In this document: positions 41,171 through 53,237 of the stretch, piece after piece | How the letters are laid out: every line of letters starts with the position of its first letter | Position numbering within the stretch: the stretch's first letter is position 1 | Assembly (NCBI RefSeq): GCF_030345715.1 | Contig: NZ_JAUASX010000001.1 | Span: 558,001 to 622,000 of the forward strand | Direction of reading: 5' to 3' | Source: Solimonas sp. SE-A11 | GTDB lineage: Bacteria; Pseudomonadota; Gammaproteobacteria; Nevskiales; Nevskiaceae | DNA: 64,000 nt | Notes under the pieces: generated by a model | The model's input: only the letters and a program-made list of their open reading frames with translations | Databases searched by the model: none | What the model was told of the DNA's origin: nothing | Position numbers and translations under genes: made by a program

Positions 41171-43597
41171 ATGATCTGGCTCCTGCTGCTGATCGCGCTG
41201 AGCGTGGCGCTGGCCTGGCGCCGGACCTCGCCGCGTACCGCCATCACGCTGTACGCGGTATTCCTGCTGGCCTATGCCGCCGGTGGCGGCTCCTGGAGCC
41301 TGTTTTTCCTGGGGGCGCTGCTGCTGGCCGTCGCCGGCACGGTGTTGCTGAACCCGCCCTTGCGCCAGGAATGGCTGACCCGCCCGGCCCTGGAGTACTT
41401 CCGCCGCGTGATGCCGGAGGTCAGTGCCACCGAGCAGGCGGCACTGGACGCCGGCACGGTCTGGTGGGACGGCGAACTGTTCTCCGGCCGCCCGCAATGG
41501 GAGCGGCTCTATGGCCTGCCCGCCGCCGGCCTCAGCGCCGAGGAGCAGGCCTTCCTCGACGGCCCGGTCACGGCGTTCTGCGCCCTCTGCGACGACTGGC
41601 GCATCACCTCCGCGGACCGCGACCTGTCCCCCGAGGCCTGGGCCCACCTGAAGCTCCACGGCTTCTTCGGCATGATCATCCCGAAGGAATACGGCGGCCT
41701 GGGCTTCGGCGCGCTGGCCCATTCGGCGGTGCTGAACCGCATCGCCTCCAGCCCCGGCGGCGTCACCGCCGCCTCCATCGTCGCCGTGCCCAACTCCCTG
41801 GGGCCGGCGGAACTGTTGCTGCACTACGGCACCGATGAGCAGAAGCAGCACTACCTGCCGCGGCTGGCGGCGGGCGAGGAGATTCCCTGCTTCGCGCTGA
41901 CCTCGCCCTGGGCCGGCTCCGACGCCGGCGCCATCCCCGATCTCGGCCTGGTCTGCCGCGGCATGTGGCAGGGGCAGGAGGTGCTGGGCATGCGCCTCAC
42001 GTTCGACAAGCGCTACATCACCCTGGCGCCGGTGGCGACGCTGGTGGGCCTGGCCTTCCGCCTCTACGACCCCGAGCAACTGCTGGGCGGCGGGCGCGAG
42101 CTGGGCCTGTGCTGTGCCCTGATCCCGCGCGATACCCCGGGGTTGCAGATCGGTACGCGCCACTGGCCGTTGGACAACCCCTTCATGAACGGCCCGGTGC
42201 GCGGCAGCGAGCTGTTCGTGCCGCTGGACTTCATCATCGGCGGCCCGCCGCGCATCGGCCAGGGCTGGCGCATGCTGATGGAATGCCTTGCCGCCGGCCG
42301 GGCGATCTCGCTGCCGTCCAACACCGCGGGACAGGCCACCATGGCCGCGCTGGCCAGCGGCGCCTACGCCCGCATTCGCCGCCAGTTCGGCCAGCCGGTG
42401 GGAAGCTTCGAGGCGGTGCAGGAGCAGCTGGCGCGCCTTGGCAGCCAGGCCTACGCGGTGCAGGCCGTGCGCCAGCTCACCGCGCAGGCGGTGGAGCTGG
42501 GCGAGAAACCGGCGGTGCCTTCGGCCATCGCCAAGTCCTTCTGCAGCGAGACCGCGCAGGACTCACTCAAGCGAGCCATGGACATCCATGCCGGCAAGGG
42601 CGTGATGCTTGGGCCCTCCAACTGGCTGGCGCGTGCCTTCCAGGGCACTCCGGTGGCGATCACGGTGGAAGGCGCCAACCTGCTGACGCGAGGCATGATC
42701 CTGTTCGGCCAGGGCGCGCTGCGCTGCCACCCCTACCTGCGCGAGGAGATCGCCGCTGCCGCCGAGCCGAATGCTGCGCTGGGGCTGGAGCGCTTCGACG
42801 CATTGCTGATGGCGCATGCCGGCCATGCCCTGCAGGCCGGCGCGCGCAGCCTGGTAGCAGGGCTCACGCTGGCGCGCTGGGGCCATTCGCCCGGCGATGC
42901 CGCCATGCGCTGCATCGCGCTGCGTGCCAACCGCTACAGCGCCGCGCTGGCGCTGTGCACCGAACTGACGCTGGCCGCGGTCGGCGGTGGCCTGAAGCTA
43001 CGTGAAAGCCTGTCGGCCCGGCTTGGTGACGTGCTCGCCGGACTCTACGTGGTCAGCGCCGCCTTGCGCCGCTATGACCAGGACGGCCGGCCCGCCGAAG
43101 ACCTGCCGCTGCTGCAGGCGGTTTGCGACGAGCAGTTCCTGCGTATCGAGAACGCCCTGGATGGCCTGTTGCTGAACCTGCCGCGTCGCCCGCTGGCCTG
43201 GCTCGGCCGCCTGCTGGTGTTCCCGCTCGGCCGCCATGCGCGCGCCGCGGACGACGCCACCGGCCAGCGCATTGCCGCCGCCCTGCAACAACCCGGTGGC
43301 CTGCGCCTGCGCCTGGCCTCGGGCCTGCACGATGCCAGCGATTCGCCGTTGGGCCGTCTGGACGCTGCGATGGTGCAGGCGATCAACGCCGAGCCCCTGA
43401 TGCGCAAGCTGCAGCAGGCCCAGCGTGCTGGACGCCTGCAGCATCCGCACCCGCTGCAGCGGATCGACGAGGCGCGCGAGGCCGGTGTGCTGGCCGAGGA
43501 CGAGTCGCGCCTGCTGCGCGCCGCGCAGCAGGCGGCGGAAAGCCTCTGCGCGGTCGATGAATTCGATGCCCACCTGGAACAGGTACAGACCCCTTAA
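41171..43597 (+). CDS. fadE: FadE-type acyl-CoA dehydrogenase
   Basis: An 808-residue enzyme, close to E. coli FadE (814) and much longer than ordinary acyl-CoA dehydrogenases (about 390). Two N-terminal hydrophobic segments (IWLLLLIALSVALAW, FFLGALLLAVAGTVLL) fit membrane association. GMIIPKEYGGLGFG, CFALTSPWAGSDAGAIPD, IHAGKGVMLGPSNW and GANLLTRGMILFGQGALRCHPY are FadE landmarks; a long C-terminal domain follows. It performs the first step of beta-oxidation. The start ATG 41171 (MIWLLL) matches E. coli MMILSIL-type N-termini. It is followed after eight bases by glpD. Confidence 0.95.
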   Translation: MIWLLLLIALSVALAWRRTSPRTAITLYAVFLLAYAAGGGSWSLFFLGALLLAVAGTVLLNPPLRQEWLTRPALEYFRRVMPEVSATEQAALDAGTVWWDGELFSGRPQWERLYGLPAAGLSAEEQAFLDGPVTAFCALCDDWRITSADRDLSPEAWAHLKLHGFFGMIIPKEYGGLGFGALAHSAVLNRIASSPGGVTAASIVAVPNSLGPAELLLHYGTDEQKQHYLPRLAAGEEIPCFALTSPWAGSDAGAIPDLGLVCRGMWQGQEVLGMRLTFDKRYITLAPVATLVGLAFRLYDPEQLLGGGRELGLCCALIPRDTPGLQIGTRHWPLDNPFMNGPVRGSELFVPLDFIIGGPPRIGQGWRMLMECLAAGRAISLPSNTAGQATMAALASGAYARIRRQFGQPVGSFEAVQEQLARLGSQAYAVQAVRQLTAQAVELGEKPAVPSAIAKSFCSETAQDSLKRAMDIHAGKGVMLGPSNWLARAFQGTPVAITVEGANLLTRGMILFGQGALRCHPYLREEIAAAAEPNAALGLERFDALLMAHAGHALQAGARSLVAGLTLARWGHSPGDAAMRCIALRANRYSAALALCTELTLAAVGGGLKLRESLSARLGDVLAGLYVVSAALRRYDQDGRPAEDLPLLQAVCDEQFLRIENALDGLLLNLPRRPLAWLGRLLVFPLGRHARAADDATGQRIAAALQQPGGLRLRLASGLHDASDSPLGRLDAAMVQAINAEPLMRKLQQAQRAGRLQHPHPLQRIDEAREAGVLAEDESRLLRAAQQAAESLCAVDEFDAHLEQVQTP

Positions 43598-43605
43598 GTC
43601 TTGAG

Positions 43606-45150
43606 ATGACCCCCGCCTTTCCCTTCCTGCGCCGCCCCGGCGCGCTGCGCGAGCGCAGTTTCGACCTGCTGGTGATCGGCGGCGGTATCTATGGCGCCTG
43701 GGTGGCCTGCGACGCCGCGCAGCGCGGCCTGTCCGTGGCGCTGGTGGAAAAGTACGACTGGGGCGGCGGCACCTCATCGGCCTCCAGCAAGCTGATCCAT
43801 GGCGGCCTGCGCTACCTGGAGAACTACCAGCTCGAGTTCGTGCGCCATGCGCTGCGCGAGCGCCGCCGCCTGCGGCGCATCGCCCCGCACCTCGTGCGGC
43901 CGCTGGATTTCATCATGCCGTTATGGAAAGGCCCGCGTGCCAGCAGCTTCACGCTGTCGGCCGGCCTGGCGATCTACGACCTGCTCGGCGCGGGCCGTGG
44001 CTCGGTGGGCCGTCACCGGCAGTATCGCGCGCCGGCACTGCTGTCGGAGTTTCCGTTCCTGGATCCGCAGAACCTGCAGGCGGGTTTCCGCTACGGCGAC
44101 TGCCAGACCGACGACGCGCGCATGGTGTTGACCGTGGCCGCCGCGGCCCAGGCGCAGGGCGCCGTCTGCGTCAACCGCATGGCCGCAGAACGCCTGCTGG
44201 AAGGCGAGGGTGGCGTGCGCGGCGCACGGCTGCGCGACCAGGAAACGCAGGAGTCCTTCGAACTGCGCGCGCGAGTCACCATCAACGCCGCGGGCTCCTG
44301 GGCACCGTCGCTGATGGGCGACGCGGCGCCGCCACTGCGGCTGGTGCAGGGCACGCATCTGGTGATGCCGGCGATCCCGGGCTGCCAGGAAGCTTTCCTG
44401 CTCACCGCCCGGGATGGGCGCGTGTTCTTCGTCATCCCCTGGTACGGCCGCACGCTGGTCGGCACCACCGAGCGTGAAGTGGCGTCACCGGACCAGGCGC
44501 AGCCCACCGTGGACGAAACGCGCTACCTGCTGGACGGATTGCGTAACGGCCTGCCGGGTCTGCGCTGGACGGAAAAGGACGTGATCGCACGCTTCTGCGG
44601 TCTGCGCACGCTACAGCCCGCGGAGTACGGCAGCTTCTCGCAGATCACGCGCGAGGCCGTGATCGTGAAGCCGAAGCCGCGGTTGGTCACCTATGTCGGT
44701 GGCAGCTTTACCACCGCCCGTCGCGATGCCTCGCATATCGTCGATGCAGCCTACTGGCAAATGTCCGAGACACCGCGTCCCTGCCTGACGCGCGAGACGT
44801 CCTTGCCCGGAACCCCGGCCGAGCCGTTCGAACAATGGCAGCGCGGGGCCGTCGCGCAACTCGGCGAGGCGGGTATCGACGAGGAAGCCGCGCAGTCCCT
44901 CAGCTTGCGCCACGGCACGAATATCTCCTTGCTACTGCAGCTCATGGAACAGCGCCCGGAGCTGCGTGCGCGCATCCATCCGGAATGGCCGTTCCTGATG
45001 GCGGAAGTCGTGCACGCGCTGCAGTCCGAGATGGCACGAGACATCGACGACGTGCTGCGCCGCCGCCTGCCGCTGGACCTGTTGTTGCCCGACGACGACT
45101 GGCGTGAGCGCGTGGGAAACCTGATCGGGCGCTACCGCACAACTGTGTAG
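43606..45150 (+). CDS. glpD: Aerobic glycerol-3-phosphate dehydrogenase
   Basis: A 514-residue FAD enzyme. The dinucleotide fold reads LLVIGGGIYGAWVACDAAQRG; GGTSSASSKLIHGGLRYLE is the GlpD signature; INAAGSWAP and FFVIPWYGRTLVGTTE are further blocks. It oxidises glycerol 3-phosphate to dihydroxyacetone phosphate and feeds quinones. Together with fadE and the downstream lipase it completes the use of triglyceride products. Spacing (8 bases) suggests co-transcription with fadE. The C-terminal domain (about 400-514) is complete. Confidence 0.94.
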   Translation: MTPAFPFLRRPGALRERSFDLLVIGGGIYGAWVACDAAQRGLSVALVEKYDWGGGTSSASSKLIHGGLRYLENYQLEFVRHALRERRRLRRIAPHLVRPLDFIMPLWKGPRASSFTLSAGLAIYDLLGAGRGSVGRHRQYRAPALLSEFPFLDPQNLQAGFRYGDCQTDDARMVLTVAAAAQAQGAVCVNRMAAERLLEGEGGVRGARLRDQETQESFELRARVTINAAGSWAPSLMGDAAPPLRLVQGTHLVMPAIPGCQEAFLLTARDGRVFFVIPWYGRTLVGTTEREVASPDQAQPTVDETRYLLDGLRNGLPGLRWTEKDVIARFCGLRTLQPAEYGSFSQITREAVIVKPKPRLVTYVGGSFTTARRDASHIVDAAYWQMSETPRPCLTRETSLPGTPAEPFEQWQRGAVAQLGEAGIDEEAAQSLSLRHGTNISLLLQLMEQRPELRARIHPEWPFLMAEVVHALQSEMARDIDDVLRRRLPLDLLLPDDDWRERVGNLIGRYRTTV

Positions 45151-45314
45151 GAACGGTCCGACAAACGGTATTCATTGCCGGGTCAAGACAGATTGTTTGC
45201 TGCACTGCGACACACGAATACTGCCTCGAGATGGTGCAAATGAGTCCTGACGGAGTTCGGGGCGACAAATAATGTGGAAGTGCGGCTGCTTCCCCACGAG
45301 TGCAGGAGACGAAG

Positions 45315-47672
45315 ATGAGATACGCCCGCCTGGGAGCGTTGGCTTTGGTGTTGGCCCTGTCCGCTTGCGACAAGGCGTCCAACGAAGGGGGAGACTTCCC
45401 CGGGGGCGTAGGCGAAAAGGCGGTGTCGTTGTTCGACCCGCTGGCGGACAGCCCGCAGATTCCATTTCCGGTGGACTTGTTGTTCGCCGGCTTCAGCGAT
45501 CCGACGCTGAACATTCCCAATGCGTCCACGCCGCCCAACCCCTTCATCGCTGCGGTCAACCAGCTCGACGGCTGGTCGACCACTGCCTCGCTGTTCACCG
45601 ACGTCGCCGGCTTCGTCGACTTCGACACCGTCCTACCGGCGCTGACCATCATCGACACCTCCACCTCGCCGCCGAGGCCGCTGGTGCCCGGCGTCGATTT
45701 CCGCGTGCAGAGTTCCACCGTGATCGATCCGGCCGACGGCCGGCCGATCTCCGACAAGCGCAGCCGCATCCTGATCGAGCCGCTCAAGCCGCTGAAGCCG
45801 TCCACCACCTACGTGGTCGGGCTGAGCACCGCGGTGCGCTCCACCGCCGGCGAGCCGATCATCCCCAGCGACTACTTCCGCGTGGTGCGCTCCACCACGC
45901 CGGTGTCCGCGCAGACCGAGCCGGTGCTGGCGATCCTCAACGACACCCAGAAGGCCACGCTAGAGGCGATCCGCCAGCAGCTGATCCCCGTGATGCAGGT
46001 GCTGGCCGCCTTCGGTAAGCCGGCCGACACCGTCGCCATCGCCTGGCCCTTCACCACGCAGTCCACCACGCGCACGCTGGATCGCATGGCCGCGGCGACG
46101 CAGTCCAGCATCCTGCGCCTGCAGCAAGCCCCGGCACCGGCGCCGGCACCGGCCGGCACCCCGCTGACCACCACCATGCTCGGCCTGCCCGGTGCCCCGG
46201 CACAGGTCTACGCCGGCCTGCTGCGCCTGCCTTACTACCTTTCCACCACGGCCCCGCTGAGCGCGGCCTGGAAAGCGGACATCACCAAGCCCGATACCGC
46301 CGCCAGCTTCCTCGGCCGCGTGCCCTGCGGCGCGTTTGCCATTGGCGCCACGCTACCCGACGGCCAGACCGCCAAGCCGAGCAACAGCACCACTATCTGC
46401 TATCCGCTGCCGCTCAAGCAGAGCGACCAGACCGTGCCGGTGCTGGCCACCGTGCCGGCCGGCACCATGCCGACCAATGGCTGGCCGGTCGTCATCTTCC
46501 AGCACGGCATCACCGGCAACCGCTCGCAGATGCTGGGCCTGGTGCCGGCGCTGACGCAGGCGGGATTCGCCGTCATCGCCATCGACCTGCCGCTGCACGG
46601 CATCCGCGAGGCCGACGGCAGCATCGCCGCCTTCCGCGTCCCGGGGACCACCGAGCGCACGCTCGAACTGGACGTGGTTGACAACGCCACCGGTGCTCCG
46701 CGTCCCGCGACCCCGGAGAATCCGTTCGCCCCGGGTGACGGCATCGTCGACAGCTCCGGCACGCACTTCATCAACCTCAGCAGCTTGCTGACCTCCCGTG
46801 ACAACCTGCGACAGGGCGTCTCCGACCTGCTGGTGCTGGGCAAGTCGCTGACCGCGGTGCCGCTGTCCGAACTGGCCAACCCCGCCGCGCCCGGCACGAT
46901 CTTCGCCTCCGTGGCGGGTGCGCCCCAGGTGACGGTGAAGTTCGACACCACGCAGGTCCGCTATGTCGGGCACTCGCTCGGCGCCATCGTCGCCAGCACC
47001 TTCCTGGGCGTGAACGACGCCACCGGGGCCGGCGTGCTGGCCATGCCGGGCGGCGGTATCGCCAAGCTGCTCGATGCCTCCGCCGCATTCGGCCCGCGCA
47101 TCTCGGCCGGCCTGTCCGCGGCGTCGGGCGGCCTCGTCGCACAGGGCAACGACTCCTATGAAACCGTGCTGCGCTTTGCGCAGACTGCAGTGGACTCGGG
47201 TGACCCACTGAACTTCGCCGCCGCCGCCGCTGCCAAGCATCCGATCCTGATGATCGAGGTCGTCGGTGACGCGGTGGTGCCCAACTGCGCGATCAAGAAC
47301 GACCCGGCCTGCCCGGCGATCGACGTGCTGCCGATCTCCGGCTACCTCTCCGGCACCACGCCGCTGGCGCGGGTCATGGGCCTCACCTTCAAGCCCAGTG
47401 AAACTGGGGCGATCGGCATCCCTGCGACCGAGGAGATCCTGCTCGGTGCCGCGGCACGCAGCAACGTCGTGCGCTTCCCCCAGGGCCAGGCCGACCACAG
47501 CACCATCCTGACGCCGGACAACGGCGCGGCCGCGGGCAGCGACACCCAGTTCCTTGCGGCCTTCACCGAGATGCAGAAGCAGGTGGCCAGCTTCCTGGCT
47601 TCCAACGGGGCCTGCCTGCCCATCGGCGGCAACTGCCCGGCGCCGGCTCCGGCCGCTGCGGCGGCTGAGTGA
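45315..47672 (+). CDS. VolA/Pla-1-cef-type extracellular lipase lipoprotein
   Basis: A 785-residue precursor with lipobox LALSAC (C18). The N-terminal domain begins FDPLADSPQIPFPVDLLF, the hallmark of VolA and Pla-1/cef lipases (DP-x-PFPxDLLF). The alpha/beta-hydrolase part has the oxyanion region VVIFQHGITGNRSQ and nucleophile elbow VGHSLGAIVAS (G-H-S-L-G), with candidate His in QADHSTIL. These surface lipases release fatty acids from host or environmental lipids. CAGGAGACGAAG precedes the ATG. An Ala/Pro run (APAPAPAPAG) lies mid-protein. The DUF1302 gene follows 17 bases later. Confidence 0.9.
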   Translation: MRYARLGALALVLALSACDKASNEGGDFPGGVGEKAVSLFDPLADSPQIPFPVDLLFAGFSDPTLNIPNASTPPNPFIAAVNQLDGWSTTASLFTDVAGFVDFDTVLPALTIIDTSTSPPRPLVPGVDFRVQSSTVIDPADGRPISDKRSRILIEPLKPLKPSTTYVVGLSTAVRSTAGEPIIPSDYFRVVRSTTPVSAQTEPVLAILNDTQKATLEAIRQQLIPVMQVLAAFGKPADTVAIAWPFTTQSTTRTLDRMAAATQSSILRLQQAPAPAPAPAGTPLTTTMLGLPGAPAQVYAGLLRLPYYLSTTAPLSAAWKADITKPDTAASFLGRVPCGAFAIGATLPDGQTAKPSNSTTICYPLPLKQSDQTVPVLATVPAGTMPTNGWPVVIFQHGITGNRSQMLGLVPALTQAGFAVIAIDLPLHGIREADGSIAAFRVPGTTERTLELDVVDNATGAPRPATPENPFAPGDGIVDSSGTHFINLSSLLTSRDNLRQGVSDLLVLGKSLTAVPLSELANPAAPGTIFASVAGAPQVTVKFDTTQVRYVGHSLGAIVASTFLGVNDATGAGVLAMPGGGIAKLLDASAAFGPRISAGLSAASGGLVAQGNDSYETVLRFAQTAVDSGDPLNFAAAAAAKHPILMIEVVGDAVVPNCAIKNDPACPAIDVLPISGYLSGTTPLARVMGLTFKPSETGAIGIPATEEILLGAAARSNVVRFPQGQADHSTILTPDNGAAAGSDTQFLAAFTEMQKQVASFLASNGACLPIGGNCPAPAPAAAAAE

Positions 47673-47689
47673 GCCAGGAGAACAAGACC

Positions 47690-49543
47690 ATGAAGAACCT
47701 CAACAACAAAAACCTGATCTCCTTGGCCGCAGCCGCGCTGTTCATGCCGGCACTGCCGGCCCAGGCCTTCACCGACGACATCCACGGCGTCACGCTGCAG
47801 TTGGAGAACAAGCTGGCCGTGGGTGCCGCCATGCGCGTGCAGGGCCGTGACGATGGCCTGGTCGGCATCGCCAACGGTGGCACCGCCTTCTCCACCAACA
47901 GCGACGACGGTAACCTGGCCTTCGACCGTGGCGAGGTAGTGGCTGCCACTGCCAAGATGACCTCGGACCTGACCTTCACCCGTGGCAACTGGGGGGCCTT
48001 CTTCCGCGGCAGCTACGTCTTCAACCAGAAGGCGCGCAACCACGATTTCTTCGACGCCAGCGACTACGGCGTCGGCAAGGAAGCCCCGCTGTCGGAATAC
48101 GAGGCCAAGAACGCGCGCCTGCACAACTACCTGGGCAGTGACGCCGACATGCTCGACGCCTACCTGTTCGGCGGCTTCGACATCAACGACCGCTCGCTGG
48201 CCTTCAAGATCGGGCGCCAGGTGATCAACTGGGGCGAATCCACTTTCGTGCTGCACGGCATCAACAGCGCGCTGGCCTTCGACCAGTCGGCCCTGCGCGT
48301 TCCGGGCTTCGAGCTGGACGAGGTCCTGGTGCCCACCGAGAACCTGTGGCTGTCCTACAACCTGCTGGAGAACCTCTCGATGGAGGCGTTCTACCAGCTG
48401 CACTGGCGCCCGACCCAGATCGATCCCTCCGGCTCCTACTGGGGCACCAACGACTACGCCGGCATCGGCGGCACGCGCGCCAATCTGGGCCTCGGCCGTG
48501 TCAACGAGAACTCGCTCTTCAATACGCCCTGCCAGACTCCCAACGGGCCGACGTTCTGCGTCGCCGCCGGCAGCACGGTCCCGCGCGGTCCGGATGGCGA
48601 GGCCAAGGACTCCGGGCAGTGGGGCGTCAAGCTTGGCACCCTGGTGAAGTGGCTCAACGACATGGACCTGTCGGCCTACGCCATGAACTATCACAGCCGC
48701 CTGCCGCTCTACAGCGGCATCTCGCGTGCCAGCAGCACGGCGCCGGCCAGCACGGCCAGCTATTTCGTCGAGTACCCGGAAGACATCCAGCTCTACGGCC
48801 TGTCGTTCAATACCACCGTGGGCGACTACTCGATCCAGGGCGAATACAGTTACAAGGTGGACCAGCCCCTGCAGATCGACGACATCGAGTTGCTGCTGAC
48901 CGGCCTGGGCGCCGCCAGCCAGATCAACCGGAATGCCGGTGCCGCGCTGGGCGGCCAGTACATCCGCGGCTGGCGCCGCTACGACGTCAGCCAGGGCGAC
49001 CTCGGCTTCACCGCCCTGTTCCCGCCCAACCGCTTCTTCGGCTACGACCAGGTGCTGGTGGTGGGCGAGGCTGGCATGGCCTACGTGCACGGCATGCCGT
49101 CGGCGCAGGAACTCGCGTTCGAGGCACCAGGCACCTACACGCCCAATCCGGGCACGGCAGCGCTCAACGGCCCCGGTACTCCGGCCTTTGCCTCCATCAG
49201 TGGTGCGCCGACGACGCCTTACGGTCGTTACGCCACGCCCTTCTCCTGGGGCTACAAGCTGATCGCCCGCTTCACCTACAACAACGTGTTCAACATGTTC
49301 ACGGTGGAGCCGACCATCCGCTTCGACCATGACGTGGACGGCACCACGCCGACGCCGATCACCAACTTCGTGGAAGACCGCAAGTCGGTGCACGTGTCGC
49401 TGGGGGTCACCTACCTGCAGGCCTGGCAGGGCGAGATCGGCTACACCACCTACTTCGGCGCCACCAGCTCCGGCGGCCTTGGTGGACGCAACCTGCTGGC
49501 CGACCGCGACTACGTGGAGGCGGTGCTGAAGTATTCGTTCTGA
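47690..49543 (+). CDS. DUF1302 family outer-membrane protein
   Basis: A 617-residue complete member with a signal peptide (to about LPAQAF). Landmarks are GRQVINWGESTFVLHGIN, a PTENLWLSYNL strand, FYQLHWRPTQIDPSG and a C-terminal strand ending AVLKYSF, where the terminal Phe fits barrel insertion by the BAM machinery. DUF1302 proteins are linked by context to lipid and steroid use in Pseudomonas and relatives; no biochemical function is known. It lies in the lipase operon, with CCAGGAG before the ATG and a terminator after it. It is a paralogue of the partial gene at 1-684. Confidence 0.9.
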   Translation: MKNLNNKNLISLAAAALFMPALPAQAFTDDIHGVTLQLENKLAVGAAMRVQGRDDGLVGIANGGTAFSTNSDDGNLAFDRGEVVAATAKMTSDLTFTRGNWGAFFRGSYVFNQKARNHDFFDASDYGVGKEAPLSEYEAKNARLHNYLGSDADMLDAYLFGGFDINDRSLAFKIGRQVINWGESTFVLHGINSALAFDQSALRVPGFELDEVLVPTENLWLSYNLLENLSMEAFYQLHWRPTQIDPSGSYWGTNDYAGIGGTRANLGLGRVNENSLFNTPCQTPNGPTFCVAAGSTVPRGPDGEAKDSGQWGVKLGTLVKWLNDMDLSAYAMNYHSRLPLYSGISRASSTAPASTASYFVEYPEDIQLYGLSFNTTVGDYSIQGEYSYKVDQPLQIDDIELLLTGLGAASQINRNAGAALGGQYIRGWRRYDVSQGDLGFTALFPPNRFFGYDQVLVVGEAGMAYVHGMPSAQELAFEAPGTYTPNPGTAALNGPGTPAFASISGAPTTPYGRYATPFSWGYKLIARFTYNNVFNMFTVEPTIRFDHDVDGTTPTPITNFVEDRKSVHVSLGVTYLQAWQGEIGYTTYFGATSSGGLGGRNLLADRDYVEAVLKYSF

Positions 49544-49607
49544 TATGCGGCCAACGGCTCGCACGGTGACGGCCGCGCGGAGCCCATGATCGTGGGGTGT
49601 GTGCCTG

Positions 49608-49634
49608 GGGCCGGGAAACCGGCCCTTATTTTTT
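49608..49634 (+). terminator. Rho-independent terminator after lipase/DUF1302 operon
   Basis: GGGCCGG-GAAA-CCGGCCC (49608-49625) with a stable GAAA loop, followed by TTATTTTTT. Confidence 0.88.
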
Positions 49635-49640
49635 GCCCGA

Positions 49641-50093
49641 TTAGCCGGCCGTGTTCATGTCGCGCAGGCGCGCGATCAGCTTCACCAGCAGGTTGCGGTA
49701 GATGGTGGCGGCAGCCTAATCGTCGTTGGCTACCAGCTTCTGGAACAGGCCGCTGGGCAGGAAGTACAGACGGGCAGCAGACAGCGCCCTCAGCGAAGCT
49801 GACGTGGGTTTGCCATCGATCAGCGAGTACTCGCCGAAGCAGTCGCCGCGCTATAGCACATTGAGCCGCGTCTCGCCCTGGTGGACCTCGACCTCGCCCT
49901 CCACCACCACGTAGAGCCCCGGGCTGCTGCGCTCGCCTTCGAACAGCACGGGCGAGCCGGGTGCCGCTTCCAGCAGCATGGCGGGGCCCACGACACGGTC
50001 CATGGCACCCGGCGCCAGGCCGCGGAAGGGGACGGAGTCAGCCAGGATGGCGCGGTAGCGGTGAGGGCCGGCGAGAGTCATGGCGCCGATCAT
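49641..50093 (-). pseudogene. Cyclic-nucleotide-binding-domain protein with two in-frame TAG codons
   Basis: One uninterrupted frame of 151 codons, apart from TAG at codon 81 (49851-49853) and codon 126 (49716-49718), encodes a Crp-like cNMP-binding barrel: PGSPVLFEGERSSPGLYVVVEGEVEVHQGE, then after the first TAG RGDCFGEYSLIDGKPTSASLRA, and after the second AAATIYRNLLVKLIARLRDMN. The GDCFGE block and the LLVKLIARLR helix are normal for small stand-alone family members. Both stops could come from single CAG-to-TAG changes. No helix-turn-helix is present. Either a decayed gene or, much less likely, read-through. Confidence 0.75.
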
Positions 50094-50238
50094 AGCGCCT
50101 GCGTTGCAGGATGCCAGGCCCGGTCTTCCTGACTGCCTCACCCCTCGTGGCTGAGGGCAGGGGACGAGGGCATGGACGCCCGAGGTAGGGCAACGCAGGA
50201 CCAGTTGCCAAGAGCAGGATTTCGAAGTGTTGATCGTG

Positions 50239-50277
50239 CCGTTTGCCCTGAGCTTGTCGAAGGGTGAGCGTGTTCGG
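50239..50277 (+). repeat. Intergenic repeat, copy 1 (CTGAGCTTGTCGAAGGG type)
   Basis: The core CCTGAGCTTGTCGAAGGG belongs to a short dispersed palindromic repeat common between genes of many proteobacteria (half site GAGC-T/C-TGTCGAAGG). It shares GCTGAGC-type text and orientation with the copy at 50349-50385, 110 bases away. Confidence 0.6.
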
Positions 50278-50348
50278 GTAGCCATCCATGGCGCGACTCC
50301 AGTTCGTCCATCTACCGGCGGGGCGGCCATCCTTGGCCGCCCGATCAA

Positions 50349-50385
50349 CCGTTCGCGCTGAGCCTGTCGAAGGGCGTACCGCGAA
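50349..50385 (+). repeat. Intergenic repeat, copy 2
   Basis: CCGTTCGCGCTGAGCCTGTCGAAGGGCG followed by GTACCGCGAAC. The flanking GTTCGCG and CGCGAAC are inverted, giving a hairpin typical of this repeat class. It ends directly at the uvrA stop codon and may help end that transcript. Confidence 0.62.
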
Positions 50386-50386
50386 C

Positions 50387-53209
<2,823 letters not shown>

Positions 53210-53237
53210 GGGGATTCGGGGGAAGGAGAGAACCAGC

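Noticed and set aside
41147..42163. Antisense frame inside fadE
   Set aside because: Shadow frame; fadE motifs on the + strand are unambiguous.
49641..50093. Amber recoding (TAG read as an amino acid) in the cNMP gene
   Set aside because: TAG is the natural stop of several intact genes in the window and no suppressor tRNA is seen; nonsense decay is simpler.
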